Part shown: piece by piece, positions 41,885-52,850 of the stretch
How the letters are laid out: every line of letters begins with the position of its first letter
Numbering within the stretch: position 1 is the first letter of the stretch
NCBI GenBank assembly: GCA_903632075.3
Contig: CAHIKZ030004302.1
Location: 1 to 64,000, forward strand
Direction of reading: 5' to 3'
DNA: 64,000 nt
Source of the DNA: Acanthosepion pharaonis
Lineage: Eukaryota > Mollusca > Cephalopoda > Sepiida > Sepiidae
The notes under the pieces: generated by a model
What the model saw: only the letters and a program-made list of their open reading frames with translations
Told to the model about the DNA's origin: nothing
Databases searched by the model: none
Position numbers and translations under genes: made by a program

Positions 41885-42235
41885 ACAATACCCACAGAAA
41901 GAACAATCAAAGCTAATTGCTCTGACATCGTGATCAGAGATCGCAAAATGTGCCTTCTTATTGACATGGCAGTCCCTGCAGACTGTAATGCATCTTTGAT
42001 GATCTTCAAAACACTATGAAAATACAAAGACTGTGAAATCGAAATCTCCAAAATGTGGCACATGAGGACATCAGCAAATCCAGCTGTCGTAGGAGCCCTT
42101 AGATTGATTGGAAAGAATTCTAATAGACTACTTAAAGGGATTCCTGGTAGCCCATGCGTTAAAGGAATACAAAAATTGTAGTCGCAAGTAGAGCCCATAC
42201 CTTACGAAGGGCTTAATCTATGGAAAATAAGTATT
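41885..42235 (+). pseudogene. LINE pol C-terminal tail, copy 2
   Basis: TIKANCSDIVIRDRKMCLLIDMAVPADCN, KYKDCEIEISKMWHMRTSANPAVVGALRLIGKN, then IPGSPCVKGIQK and ACCTTACGAAGGGCTTAATC. Matches 'RPDIV..D....LIDMA.P.D.N....E...KY..L..E...MW......PVV.GALG.....L' of non-LTR elements. One stop within. Same family and orientation as copy 1. Confidence 0.75.
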
Positions 42236-42782
42236 ATCTTATTATTAATTGTCTTAGAATACTTTATACACATTGCTTTATGATGGCAATCAAGTGATAA
42301 AAAGTTCTTTGTCATTAAAGCCTTACAACATGATCTTTTACACGTTTGATATCATTGATAACGCAGGTGGTAGATCCACTTGAAACGTGCGTTGAACAGG
42401 GGTGGAATCTGTATATGACATCAAGATTCAGTACCATATGAAAGTAAGTAGCACGCCTTTTTTTTTATTTAAAGCTTTTTAAGTTGTAATGAACAAAAGA
42501 TTTAAAAAAAAAAAAAAAAAAACTTTGACACTTTTTTTACCTCCAAGTTACAGGATATTTGCTTTCAGCGCGCATAATAATTAAAAAAAATATTGCAATG
42601 AAATGAAATTATCGCAAATACAAAGCCATCACAGTTTTCTAGAAGTTTAAAGACATTACGTATAACGTCATATTCTTGAAAATTGTCAATGATGGTTAAA
42701 ATCCAAGTAAGAAAAAGGAACAATTAAATACTAAACCCTTCAAATATCTCGGTGTATGAATCATTTAAATAACGTTTGTTGT
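42236..42782. other. No recognisable feature
   Basis: AT-rich with A and T runs near 42510. Confidence 0.5.
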
Positions 42783-43108
42783 TCATGATGGCGGTCGTCT
42801 TCGAGTATAGAATCCAGAGGTTAGCAGTGAATATTTCGAAGACAGTAGGAAAGCGTAGTTCAGATTAGCAGTGGATATTTTGGTAAAAGTAGCAGAGTGT
42901 AGTTCGTCCTTTTGTTATCTCTTCGCCTGACAAGCTGGACTGGACATTCGGGAAGAGTAGACAAAATGGCCGCCTTTATACACGACGGATTGAATGTTCT
43001 ACGTCTTCTGATTGGTTAACCTTCTATTGGTGGACTATAAAGTGAGTCAAGTCATTTGGATTGGCTCACTAGTACATATTATACACAAAAATCTGCAACA
43101 ACGTTAAT
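42783..43108 (-). mobile_element. LTR-like promoter repeat, copy 2 (partner 39175)
   Basis: Minus strand: TGTTGCAGATTTTTGTG start, AACCAATCAGAAGACG, GTGTATAAAGGCGGCC, CACTGCTAACCTCTGGATTC. Colinear with copy 1 and similarly intact. Confidence 0.6.
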
Positions 43109-44525
43109 AGTAGATATAAAGAAATTAAGCATAAAATAGGCTGTTTCGTCCAACACCGCAAATTATTACAGAACTAAAACATTAGCCTGAAAACTCGACT
43201 CATTTACTTACATAGGCTTGTCAAATTGATACTTTCATATGCATGGCATACATTGCGCCAAACTTCTCCAGAACTATCTAAACTGTCACCTGTATACAGC
43301 TGTTTCTAAGATCAATGGTTGAAATGACTTTGAGCGTGTGAAGGCTGAAGATCTTGGCGAAGAACATGCTTTTTGAAACTTGTAAACTGTCGCTACAATA
43401 TCAGGAAAAATGGAATTGTCTCAGAAAACGGAAACCATATTATCGAAGACTAAATGGATAACAAATGTAATTCAAAGAAAGAATAATGATGTAATCAAGA
43501 TGCCGACTTATAATGACAAAATCATGAGGCACATTACTACAAATAAATGTTTAAGAAGGAAACCCAAAACAATACTGGAAAGAACTATAACAGTTACTGG
43601 ACATGAGAAACATACTTTCTTGCAAAGTATGTTTTAAGAGAACTTATAAATTTCAACCGAAAGAAGCAGTGTCTGCTCTGTCAATGAATGCCAAATATTT
43701 CTTTATAAGGAAACAGTTAATATTACCATTAACATTACAATAGACTGATGTATGCAGATGGTTCAATTTCCACTTTTGTTCAAATCTAATTTACTATCAA
43801 TTCAACTTTATTTTTTCATTGGTGGTCAATTAATTATGGAAATGGTATTATTGCTAATTGTGGAAATAAAATAATAATTTTTTATTAATTTATATTTCAT
43901 TCATAAACGCTAATTGAATAGATAAATATCACCAACTGAAGTTAGGAGTGATTAATCAGAAAAATGATTACATTTGCATATACCTGCCTGCCTGTATGTA
44001 TGTATGTAAGTATGTGTGCATGTACGTGTATGTGTGCGCACATTATCTTCTTCATACATACATCAGTCTAACTAAACTGTTTATACTTTCACACAGTTAA
44101 CGTTTATCGCAGCCTTTTTTCTTTATTTTTTTTCTTTATTTTAATTATTTCTTTTCTTTCTTCGTTTTTTTCTTTCTTTCTTTTTTCTTTCTTTTCTTTT
44201 CCTTCTTTCTATCTTTCTGTCTTACTACTGTTTATCGTAATGCAAATGCCAAGGACGTTGACAAAAGCTTTTCCTATGTTCTACTGCCTCCGTCCTTGTA
44301 TAACTTCTTGTCTATATCTTCTCATTGTCACTCTAATATTAAAAAAAAGAAAATGGATAAACAGATATACGTTTATCAATGCCATCATGATGTGGCATGG
44401 CTTTAAATAAGAAAGCACAGTCGTATAGCACCTCACATATCTATATATCTTTGTGGTTACGACTACATTGTCCTTCATGTTCGTCTTCGTTCGTTCGTTC
44501 ATTCCTTCCTTCCGATTCCAATCTG
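43109..44525. other. No recognised gene; CTTT-rich tract
   Basis: A T/C-rich (CTTT)n-like tract lies at 44110-44220. The 75-codon ORF at 43410 is Lys/Thr/Ile-rich and unrecognised. Confidence 0.5.
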
Positions 44526-44529
44526 TTGA

Positions 44530-44578
<49 letters not shown>

Positions 44579-44612
44579 GTTAGTGTGTTAACATCTTTCT
44601 ACAGTGTTTTGA

Positions 44613-44661
<49 letters not shown>
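44530..44661. repeat. Two (CTAT)n blocks
   Basis: 44530-44577 and 44612-44661, separated by 34 bp containing TGTGTTAACATCTTTCTACA. Same tetranucleotide as the large array at 16.25 kb but without its spacer. Confidence 0.96.
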
Positions 44662-44929
44662 GATATCACCATGTTTAATCTACATGGAAAATCAAGAAAA
44701 TAAAACCGTTTGTTTTTGGTCGGGCTATGAACAAAACATCCCGCAGAGCAGTTCTAACCAAACCGTTCAGCGAATCCAGCCTTCTTCATTTTCGACAACC
44801 GCTCTTTTCTCTTTCATTTACCTGTCCCTGGAAATTGCTGTTTATTTTCAAATTCTATTCCCGCTTTCTTTCCGCCAAACGACAAAGACCACCAGTGTCA
44901 GCTAAAGGTCAACCGTCAGTCATTTTTTT

Positions 44930-45090
44930 TTTGCAAGCAGTGGAGACGCAGGTTAAGGCGATTATATTAAATGCCAACGCAACAAGAGAATTTTTAATGT
45001 GTAATATCGATTCTATTTTGGCAAATGTTCGTGATGGGAACAAGAAAGATGTGTCTGCATTCGCAGAGTATTAATATTTGGGTCAATAAA
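44930..45090 (+). other. Possible terminal exon (weak)
   Basis: A T-run with CAAGCAG (splice-acceptor-like) precedes an open frame VETQVKAIILNANATREF...DSILANVRDGNKKDVSAFAEY ending at 45074, with AATAAA at 45085. The composition is protein-like and no transposon family is recognised. There is no second exon in view. Chance is a serious alternative. Confidence 0.2.
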
Positions 45091-45293
45091 AGTATAAAAA
45101 ATATGTCGACGCGACACTGATTCTCAATTTCTTTTTACATCATGCAGACTAATATTATACTATTCAAATATGTGCGTTTTCGCGTCAATTTGATCGGAAC
45201 TCTGTCTTTCCCATTAAATCTAATATATATCACGTTGTTTATTTTAAACTAAACAGCATATAAATCTTAATAATGTATAGCAATGAATTCTAT

Positions 45294-46150
45294 TAAGGTT
45301 GTTCGGAAAACAATGTCCGACTTTAGAATCAACATTTATTACTGAATTAATATATTCATGCAGTGTTTATATAATACAAAATAGGAATCCTGAACATTTC
45401 TACCTCTTTGCCATCGGGTTTCCATTTTATTTATGCCTTCATGACACGACTCTAAAGGTTTGAACGCCAAGAAATCTTTGACGGCATTTTCTGAATCTTC
45501 TTTGCAAAGGAATTTCTTTCTGTCTTAAGATTGTCAAGTGGCTTTTAATGGGCGAAATATCAGGAATATGGTGGATGTAGCAAATTCTTATATCCCAAAA
45601 AGTTGAGATTCGTCATCGCCATGGTAACATGTGGCCTAATGTTCTCATGAAGTAGTACTGGACATCATTGAATAACAAGTGCCGACTGCATTTTGCTTAA
45701 TTGAATGTACATTTCATCCAGTTGCTGGTGGCAAACTTAGGCAGTGATGATCTGGTCAGATTAGAGAAATTTCTAAAGGATAATACCAATAATGAAGGTT
45801 GGGGGTGGATTAGACATGCTTATATCGAACACACTTTTCATGGAGTTCATGTGGAATCCATTGATCGGGTTTCGTCACCATTCTTATTTTCTTCAGATTG
45901 TCCGATAAGATTGCTAAATTGACACCCATTATCTGTAACATTTCTCGATACTTGACTAGTGTTTTCAGATGTTTATTATCAATTGTAGATGGACCTTCTC
46001 TAGAACTTGATCCTCAAGATTCGTATCCCCACTGCGGAACTCCAGGAACCGGTGCATACTGTCCAATCACATGCAGATCCTTCATCTAATGATTTATCAA
46101 GCAGCAGTTTGAGAAGCATTATGACTAATCTTAAACTCATGCAAAAAAGA
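45294..46150 (-). pseudogene. mariner transposon, internally deleted
   Basis: The left end TTAAGGTTGTTCGGAAAACA then TGTCCGACTTTAGAATC is the terminal repeat. Minus-strand frames run from the N-terminus: EFKISHNASQTAA, FLEFRSGDTNLED, GPSTIDNKHLKTL, MVTKPDQWIPHELHEK. After a deletion of the CDEKW block come QQLDEMYIQLSKMQSALV and PDISPIKS. About 860 bp against roughly 1.3 kb for a full element. Several stops. No clear right terminal repeat. Confidence 0.85.
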
Positions 46151-46589
46151 AAAAAAAGTAAACACTTCGCTTCTTTTTTTTCATGTTCAAAACGTGGAGT
46201 ATACAATGTTTTAAGTTACATTCTAAAAGTCCATGATATACAATTATCAGAGAGGATACGTCAAACATTAAGGATGTGTTACGGATATGAATGAGTTCAT
46301 CGGATATACAAAAATAGAAAGGGTTGTAAAAAAAGGAGGTGCCTTCTCACCGAACTTATTCAACCTATCCAAACAAACCAAAACAGGAATTATAAAATTA
46401 TTGCCAGCCACAATCTTAACTACATAAGAAATGCAGGTAACACCGTGTTGATAGCAGACACAAAAAGAAATCTGCAAAGGATCCTACAAAAATCAGTGAA
46501 GAAAAGCAAGTCGAGAGGACTAAACATAAAATACTAGAAGACATATGTATCTGTCTATATTTCTGAGATGAGGTATTCTGTACACTATT

Positions 46590-46682
46590 TACATTATTCA
46601 TATCATTGCCTCATCTTTGTCGTCAGATTTATTACAACGTTTCGGCCGTTGTAAGCTCCGGCCTTCTTTAGGTGGTTGGAAT
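46590..46682 (-). mobile_element. Hammerhead-like SINE body, copy (inverted)
   Basis: The minus strand contains CTAAAGAAGGCCGGAGCTTA then CAACGGCCGAAACGTTG. This is the same core as 17450-17500, with CTGAAGA mutated to CTAAAGA. Confidence 0.6.
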
Positions 46683-46683
46683 G

Positions 46684-46800
46684 GCACAGTGGAAAATGCG
46701 TTGGTTAGATCCAGTGACAGGAGCCAAAGAGTGTAATTTCAATACCCGGTTAAGGCAGTGGAGAACTGTTATACCGGGACATACCTATTCTATTGTTAAT
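46684..46800 (+). mobile_element. tRNA-like SINE head
   Basis: TGGCACAGTGGAAAATGCG (A-box), GGTTAGATCCAGTGACAGGA, a decayed B-box (ATTTCAATACCCGG), and GTTAAGGCAGTGGAGAACT. Same as 18087 and the inverse of 17655. It abuts the inverted core on its left. Confidence 0.55.
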
Positions 46801-47019
46801 AGACCCACCCACAGATAATAAGTAGTAGTAATAGTAGCAGTCGCCAGGGCTCAGTGGTGTTGGTGTGTCAGTCGATGTCGGACATTAAAGTATCAACCAC
46901 CACAACTAGATTGCTGCGTCATTAACTATTATTTCAAGTTCCTAACGTTTAGTACGTCGAACCCTTTTAGGATCGACTTAGTGAAATACAAGCCTCCACT
47001 GTGAAAACTACTCTACATC

Positions 47020-47245
47020 AAGAACTTTCAGAGAGAAAATTAACATGAGATAACTGATAACTGACATCCATTAAACATGGCACGTGGAACTAGAACAGTC
47101 TACCCCAGTGAGCGAAATAAAGCGTTCAGTTCGACATTCTAACCACCTGAAGAGGACCGGAGCGTACAACAGCCGAAACGTTGTAATAAATATGGCGACA
47201 AATATGAAGACAATAGTCTGAATGATGGAAATAGAAGACATATGG
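47020..47245 (+). mobile_element. Hammerhead-like SINE body
   Basis: GAACTTTCAGAGAGAAAATT, GATAACTGATAACTGACATC, GGCACGTGGAACTAGAACAG, then the core CTGAAGAGGACCGGAGCGTA...CAGCCGAAACGTTG (47152-47195). Inverted relative to 17395-17655 and 46590-46682. Stem II pairing is weakened (GGAC/AGCC). Confidence 0.6.
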
Positions 47246-47724
47246 CTTTTAAGAAAAGGATGAGCTCAAAATGCAAATTATGAAACGGTCATACCAAAAT
47301 CAAACAAGTACAAAAATTCATATCTCTGGAAAGTGTTCTAAAAAGACGAAATGAAAAAAAAATATTTATTAAATGTTTATTTACACTATTTATTTATTCT
47401 ATTGTTTATTGGAATGGTTGGCAAAACATCGGATAATAGAAAACTGATTCAAACTTTATAAAATGATAAATAATAGGGATTTACTTATAGTTCGTTCACA
47501 TATTTTAATAATTTAGTAAATGTTTATAAATATATGAATAAAAAATGTTTTTATATTTATTTCTTTGTTAACTAGTAAATGATAAATATTGCATTGCGTT
47601 AGTCTTAATACAATTGTGTTAGTCATTACAATGTTTTCAACATCAGTCAATTATGCGCCATAAATGATACACGCTTAAGCGATCATTCATCTTTCGATAC
47701 ATGTCTGAAAAGGCAGATTTTTTT
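47246..47724. other. No recognisable feature
   Basis: AT-rich. Nothing recognised. Confidence 0.5.
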
Positions 47725-47945
47725 CCCGCAGTACGTTGCCATTTCTTTCTGCGATAGACCAGTTACCATCCAACGCTATAGAACACGGTTTGTCCTGCTA
47801 CTTACATATAGCTGAGGAGGGGGGTGAAGAAGAGGATTTATACCTTTCCCAAGGTCATGAGCATTCAAAGTGAATGTAATGGATTCGTCTGGAATTCGAA
47901 CTCGGCTCTCCGATTCCTCAATTCGGGCCGCTTCTCAGTGCCTCT
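47725..47945 (-). mobile_element. tRNA-derived SINE, copy 1
   Basis: The minus strand has CCGAGTTCGAATTCCAG (B-box, about 47890-47905), CTTTGGGAAAGGTATAAATCC-like text, GTAGCAGGACAAACCGTGTT and CTATAGCGTTGGATGGTAAC. It shares this order with 48029-48260 and 48980-49262. Confidence 0.7.
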
Positions 47946-48028
47946 TTAAACATTCAATTATAATAAATAAACAATCAAATAGTGTCTAATATTTTGTTGT
48001 AAATTCTCAAGAACTAACACATATATAT

Positions 48029-48260
48029 AGGAGGCACGGTGGGGTAATGGATAGCTGTTTGGGTTGCGGAATCTGAGTGCCGAGTTCGAATTCTATTACA
48101 TTGACCTAAGTGAATCCTCCTCTTACCCTTTATGGGTAAATAGCAGGATAGACTGGGTTCTATAACCTTACTGGTCTAGGAGAAGGACAACTCTGATTTC
48201 AAAACCTGGGGAAAGTCGTTCGGGGACCTTGTGGCACTTAGTGCACCAGACCTATGTATT
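48029..48260 (+). mobile_element. tRNA-derived SINE, copy 2
   Basis: The head GGCACGGTGGGGTAATGG/ATAGC includes an A-box-like stretch. The B-box GAGTTCGAATT lies at 48082-48092. The body has CCTCCTCTTACCCTTTATGG, GTAAATAGCAGGATAGACTG, GGTTCTATAACCTTACTGG, and the tail contains AACCTGGGGAAAGTCGTTCG. This is the most complete of the three copies. Confidence 0.75.
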
Positions 48261-48417
48261 CGGCCCTTCAAAAGTTGTGGATTGTCCTACACGAAACCTT
48301 CACCAGTATAATCAAATCTCCTGTGCTGTTGTCGGGCTGTCGGTTTCTTAGTAACTGATCTGCTTGACCCTCATACGTCGAATTCGACGGGAGAGTCGAG
48401 TATATATACATATATAT

Positions 48418-48717
48418 TTTTTGTTTAAAAATATGATTCCTTCGTTCCATAAGAGTTCTCAATTCGCTTGAAGACGAAACGGGACTAAACACCAGAATTC
48501 AACTTAATTTTAATAATTATTTGGATGGTTTTGGCTCTCGTTTTTGAAACATGAGAATTCTTATGTAGCGAAGGAATCATATTTTTAAACAAAAATATTA
48601 TAATAAAGCTCTGCATATGTATGGAGCACTGTCTTCTTCAAAATAAAAACAAAAATACTAAGGAAATCCTGATTATGCACCCAACGTGTTCTCTTCTATT
48701 TTCTGCATACCTGCGCA

Positions 48718-48718
<1 letters not shown>
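48418..48718 (+). mobile_element. Foldback repeat, copy 1 (partner 56030)
   Basis: The left arm AAAAATATGATTCCTTCG...CATAAGAGTTCTCA is inverted at 48551-48595 (TGAGAATTCTTATG...CGAAGGAATCATATTTTT). The centre is CGCTTGAAGACGAAACGGG, which keeps the GAAGA and GAAA boxes but lacks a stem II. The tail (AAAAATACTAA..., CAACGTGTTCT) is shared with 56030-56310. Confidence 0.65.

Positions 48719-48794
<76 letters not shown>
48719..48794. repeat. (TA)n microsatellite
   Basis: About 38 TA units, at the end of the foldback repeat. Confidence 0.97.
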
Positions 48795-48797
<3 letters not shown>

Positions 48798-48979
48798 CTT
48801 TCACTATTGTTTAGGATTTATTACTAATGTAATCATCGCTTTTAAAAACAATAAACATTGCTGAAGAAAGAAGGAAGTGGCAATAAAAGCTATGTCATGG
48901 GAAAAACCGTCTTTTTAACATTCCGTTTCCTTTGCGGCTACAAAGGTCCATGTTTGCCGAATTATCACTCTTAAGATTT

Positions 48980-49262
48980 TTACTTTTTGCTTCTTCCGAT
49001 CCTCATTGGGGTTATGGACAATTAGTATGGTTTTAATTTCAGAGTTCTTCTTCTGGAATGGTTACCAGCCTCAGCTAGAGAGGTTAGTCTGCTCTACTAT
49101 TTAATGCATAGCGGGGGGTAAGTAGAAATGAATTTATACTTTTCCAAAGGGTTTTTGCTCGTAAGAGAATATAATTAACTAACCTGGAATTCGAACTCGG
49201 CTCTCGGATTTTACATTCCGAATCGTTGTCCATTAAACCGATAACAATTCATGCCCGTAATT
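48980..49262 (-). mobile_element. tRNA-derived SINE, copy 3
   Basis: The minus strand has CCGAGAGCCGAGTTCGAATT (B-box), CCTTTGGAAAAGTATAAATT, TAGTAGAGCAGACTAACCTC, GGTAACCATTCCAGAAGAAG. The head GGTTTAATGGACAACGATTC is the A-box side. Confidence 0.7.
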
Positions 49263-49600
49263 CCTATTGGGAAAAAAAGTTACATCATCTGATTCTGTTC
49301 CGGAAGCTGAATACCGTAGCGATAAAACCTGTAGCCATTTGTAGCGTTGTCATCAAGTTGATTAAAGAGTCCCATGTAACCGAGTTTTGAAATCGGAATG
49401 ACCCCTCCCCTAGGCACACTACTAGCGAATATTAATAAGCTTTCTACCCATATTATTATATGTCTTGTCATTCAAACACTCGACTTTTAGAGATACTCAA
49501 AATCTTTTGGCCGCTATACACTTCGAGCTACTTCAGGCGTCGCTCGTACTTGCAATTTTTAATCGAACAATGTATTCTATCCTTGAAGAAAATAAGAAAA
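49263..49600 (-). repeat. Repeat with very decayed hammerhead-like layout
   Basis: The minus strand at 49500-49545 reads GCCTGAAGTAGCTCGAAGTG then AGCGGCCAAAAGATTTTGAG. It parallels CTGAAGA-stem-GAAA, but with GTA for GAA in the core and CAAA for GAAA. A 63-codon ORF at 49280 is unrecognised. Confidence 0.3.
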
Positions 49601-49978
49601 TCTCTTCTCATTCCGCTTGCCATACTTAGGAAATAACAGTTAATATTAGCCAATCTAATTACTTATTACTTATTGTTACTTTATACGTAGGTTACATTCA
49701 CCAGGAAAAAAAAATCAAGTTACACAGAACAGACGTAAAATTATTTTTTCCGTTGTGAGAAAGAAACATTGGTCGTAAAATAAAATAAAGAAGGTGTTGT
49801 TTATAATAGATTTTTCTCATAACAGCAACTGCAAGATTACAAAACTCGAAGGAAAAAAGACAGCTATTAAACTTACACCAAAAGTCACTCATAAAATACC
49901 AACATGACACCATATTGCCAAATATCAAACAGCAACATTGGTTTCGATCAATGAATCATATATGAATTAATGTTATTA
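49601..49978. other. No recognisable feature
   Basis: AT-rich. Nothing recognised. Confidence 0.5.
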
Positions 49979-49982
49979 TATA

Positions 49983-50047
<65 letters not shown>
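49979..50047. repeat. (TA)n microsatellite
   Basis: About 30 TA units. A (TG)n tract follows at 50239-50280. Confidence 0.96.
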
Positions 50048-50049
<2 letters not shown>

Positions 50050-50235
50050 TGTGTAGTACTTACTGGAAAGCTCTCAAAATCAGTGATAGAGCTAAAATAT
50101 TCAGTTGCATTGTTATGAGATTGTGAATTAATATTGCATATGTATATATGCCTGAGAGCATGGATGTGTATCTGCTCCTGGCCTTGTAATGTCTGTATGG
50201 GAGCGTTTCTATGAACTATAAAGGGTACACTTGTA

Positions 50236-50281
<46 letters not shown>

Positions 50282-50430
50282 ATCGCAAAGAGACACGGAG
50301 GAAAATTCACCCTCCCACCACCAAACATAATCAAATAAGCATAAGTAGACCCGATTTTAAAAAAAAAAAAATAACTTTGTCTGATGATCGCAAAAGTGTG
50401 AAAACCAGGGTTACAAGATGATATCCATAC

Positions 50431-50431
<1 letters not shown>

Positions 50432-50508
<77 letters not shown>

Positions 50509-50517
50509 ACAGTATAT

Positions 50518-50564
<47 letters not shown>
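50432..50564. repeat. (CT)n-(TA)n and second (TA)n array
   Basis: CT units 50432-50470, TA to 50505, a 15-bp break, then TA to 50564. Confidence 0.96.
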
Positions 50565-50566
<2 letters not shown>

Positions 50567-50618
50567 AACGAGAAACAGTAGTATTAAAAAGTGCTCAATA
50601 CACGTGACAAAAAAAAAA

Positions 50619-50670
50619 AGTAAAAATAACATGATGGAGAGCTTTTAACTTAAAAAAAAATAGGAGGTCA
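50619..50670 (+). repeat. Outer inverted-repeat arm, left (partner 51301)
   Basis: AGTAAAAATAACATGATG ... TAAAAAAAAATAGGAGGTCA is the reverse complement of 51301-51356 with a few changes. The pair encloses the palindrome at 50823-50979 and two TA arrays. Confidence 0.7.

Positions 50671-50712
<42 letters not shown>
50671..50712. repeat. (TA)n microsatellite
   Basis: About 21 TA units. Confidence 0.95.
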
Positions 50713-50716
<4 letters not shown>

Positions 50717-50822
50717 AAGTTATGAAAACTTGGTAATCCGTATGGGTAGTCCCAAGGAGGATGAAATCTTGAGAGCTCAATGCAAGTCCAGAGCTAATAT
50801 TTTTAAATAAAAACAGACCACT

Positions 50823-50979
50823 TTAAGTTTCCATTATAATAATTTATTTCACAGAGCCCTTTTAAAGGACGCCGGATCATCAGATAGCACTTCCAAAAAA
50901 TTTTTTTGAAAGTGCTATCTGATGATCCGGCGTCCTTTTAAAGGGCTCTGTGAAATAGATTATTATAATGGAACTTAAG
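50823..50979. repeat. Near-perfect palindrome, arms of about 75 bp
   Basis: TTCCATTATAATAAT...CACAGAGCCCTTTTAAAGGA...GATCATCAGATAGCACTT is mirrored almost base for base, with a centre of A/T runs at about 50894-50907. Only a handful of mismatches (e.g. TTTATT/ATCTATT and the central spacer). It looks like a foldback transposon or two head-to-head copies. It contains CTGATGA on both strands but no GAAA partner. Confidence 0.9.
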
Positions 50980-50988
50980 ATTGTCTGT

Positions 50989-50992
<4 letters not shown>

Positions 50993-51031
<39 letters not shown>
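50993..51031. repeat. (TA)n microsatellite
   Basis: About 19 TA units. Confidence 0.95.
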
Positions 51032-51033
<2 letters not shown>

Positions 51034-51144
51034 AAGAAATGGACGATAAATGTTATTTAATACTGTTTATCATAAACAGAGCATTTGCTTAAATACTTGT
51101 ATCTATAAAATAACAACGTTAAACATAAATAAAATGTCTTTAAT

Positions 51145-51148
<4 letters not shown>

Positions 51149-51224
<76 letters not shown>
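51149..51224. repeat. (TA)n array with a TATG break
   Basis: Two TA tracts separated by TGTATGTA. Confidence 0.95.
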
Positions 51225-51225
<1 letters not shown>

Positions 51226-51300
51226 TTTAAAAGTATCAGAAAGTCAGTGGAATCCGCCACATTGGTTCCAACCATAACTTAACCAAGGTAGCATATTAAA

Positions 51301-51356
51301 TGACCTCCTAATTTTTTAAATTAAAAACACTACATCATGTTATTTTTAGTTTACTT
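51301..51356 (-). repeat. Outer inverted-repeat arm, right (partner 50619)
   Basis: TGACCTCCTAATTTTTTAAA then CATCATGTTATTTTTAGTTT, the inverse of the left arm. Confidence 0.7.
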
Positions 51357-51439
51357 TTTATAATTTTCTTTTAAATTTCGTTATTTTTTACTTTCACTGT
51401 ATATTATATCGTTATTTTTTAACTTTTACTTTATATATT

Positions 51440-51570
51440 TACTAGCAGCATGGCCCGGCGTTGCCCGTGCTTGATTCAAAAATCGTACGACTCATACAGC
51501 AATCGCTATCACTTGACTTAAAATATTTTGCCGTTCCTTGCCTTTTAAAGGTGCCCTTGCCGTACTGATT

Positions 51571-51575
<5 letters not shown>
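51440..51575 (+). mobile_element. RTE-like non-autonomous element, 5' end fragment
   Basis: ACTAGCAGCATGGCCCGGCG then TTGCCCGTGCTTG is the GC-rich leader commonly seen at one end of RTE-type repeats in molluscs and other invertebrates. The corresponding other end appears at 24890-24972. Truncated by a TA array. Confidence 0.45.

Positions 51576-51638
<63 letters not shown>
51576..51638. repeat. (TA)n microsatellite
   Basis: About 31 TA units. Confidence 0.97.
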
Positions 51639-51641
<3 letters not shown>

Positions 51642-51643
51642 TA

Positions 51644-52422
51644 TAAACAACACCTAATCAGGGAACAAAGAAATAAAGCAATTTCCACACCTAGAGAAGA
51701 AACCCGAATATACAAGATTAAAAATTAATCTAGCCGCATTCCTCTAGTAACCACTTTCAATCACACTCAGCCTCCACTATCCCAAATAATCAAACGTCGC
51801 TGGGAAATACTACATCTCAAACCAGACCTAAAAAAACTGCTTAAGGAACCCGGACTTCTTGTATATCGTAGACCTAAGAAGCTAAAAGAAATCATAGGTA
51901 GTAACCACATTTCAGGAGACAAGATAATCCGTAATAAACTAAGAACAAAAACAACAGGATTTTGTCAACCATGTAACAACAAAAGTAGTTTATGTTGCAA
52001 CCATATTAAACACACGAATTCATTCACTAGCTCAATCACTATATCTAATTTCAAAATCTACCACGATTCTACCTGTAGAAGTCATAACATAATTTACCTC
52101 CTAGAATGCACACTATGCCTGAAACAATATGTAGGAGAATCTGAATGGCCCTTTCACTACAGAATTAATAATTGTCGCAATCGAATTATGTCAACTCCCC
52201 ATAAAAAAATTATTACCTGTAGAACAACATTTCCGCCTGGAAAAACACGATTTCAAAACCCATGCCAAATTCACTATAATTGAGAGAATAGAAAAGTTCA
52301 GAGTAGATAACATTAGAAAAATTTTAGAGTTCCATGAAAATAAGTGGATACAACGTCTAAAAACACAATATCCAGCCTGGCTAAACCATGAGTTTAACAA
52401 TATCGATAGTACTAATATATAA
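51644..52422 (+). pseudogene. Penelope-like element, linker and GIY-YIG endonuclease C-terminus
   Basis: One frame (about 51752-52220) reads IIKRRWEILHLKPDLKKLLK, TGFCQPCNNKSSLCCNHI (Cys-rich linker typical of PLEs), then HDSTCRSHNIIYLLECTLCL, KQYVGESEWPFHYRINNCRN. This is the GIY-YIG domain: IIYLLEC for GIY, QYVGES for YIG, and the R.N.HR-like region. One frameshift near 52210 leads to EQHFRLEKHDFKTHAKFTII, ERIEKF..DNIRKILEFHEN, KWIQRLKTQYPAWLNHEFNN and a natural stop at 52422. Intact in length for this region but interrupted by the shift and an early stop at 51748. The RT is absent upstream (TA array and RTE fragment). Confidence 0.9.
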
Positions 52423-52850
52423 CTCAACAAATCAAAACCTACCAACATTTCTCAGCCACACAAGACAGACATGCTTACGGAGGTGTGTCGGCCTCACACT
52501 TATACACACACCCACACGAATATACACACTTACACACATCATACTCATTCACTCCCTAATGAGCCAAATGATAACACACACCCACAGCAACACACACGCT
52601 TACACATATACTCACTCACTCCCTAAAAACCAAATAACACACACACAAACACTAAACAGAGACACATTCCCTCTCCAGGATCAATAAAACTGTCAAACTA
52701 ACCAAGGGAATTCAGAGAAGCTCTTATCTCAAATAACAACTTAAAAGAGACTGTTTGACCAACACAAGGAATGTTAAAAGATTCACGTTAAAAAGACAAA
52801 AAAATAAAAAAAAACAAATGAAAACTACAGAGAAAAGTTCATTTTCTCCA
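52423..52850 (+). other. PLE 3' flank, CACA-rich
   Basis: AC-rich DNA with repeated ACACAC, ACTCACTCCCTAA and CATACTCATTCACTCCCTAA pieces (52560 and 52615), a small tandem duplication of about 60 bp. No gene. Confidence 0.5.

Noticed and set aside
44453..45074. ORFs joining the CTAT blocks with downstream sequence
   Set aside because: The long upstream parts are repeat translation. Only the last 40-50 codons are kept as a weak exon candidate.
50823..50979. Hammerhead in the palindrome (CTGATGA present)
   Set aside because: No GAAA follows a closable stem II. The CTGATGA is a chance part of the arm.
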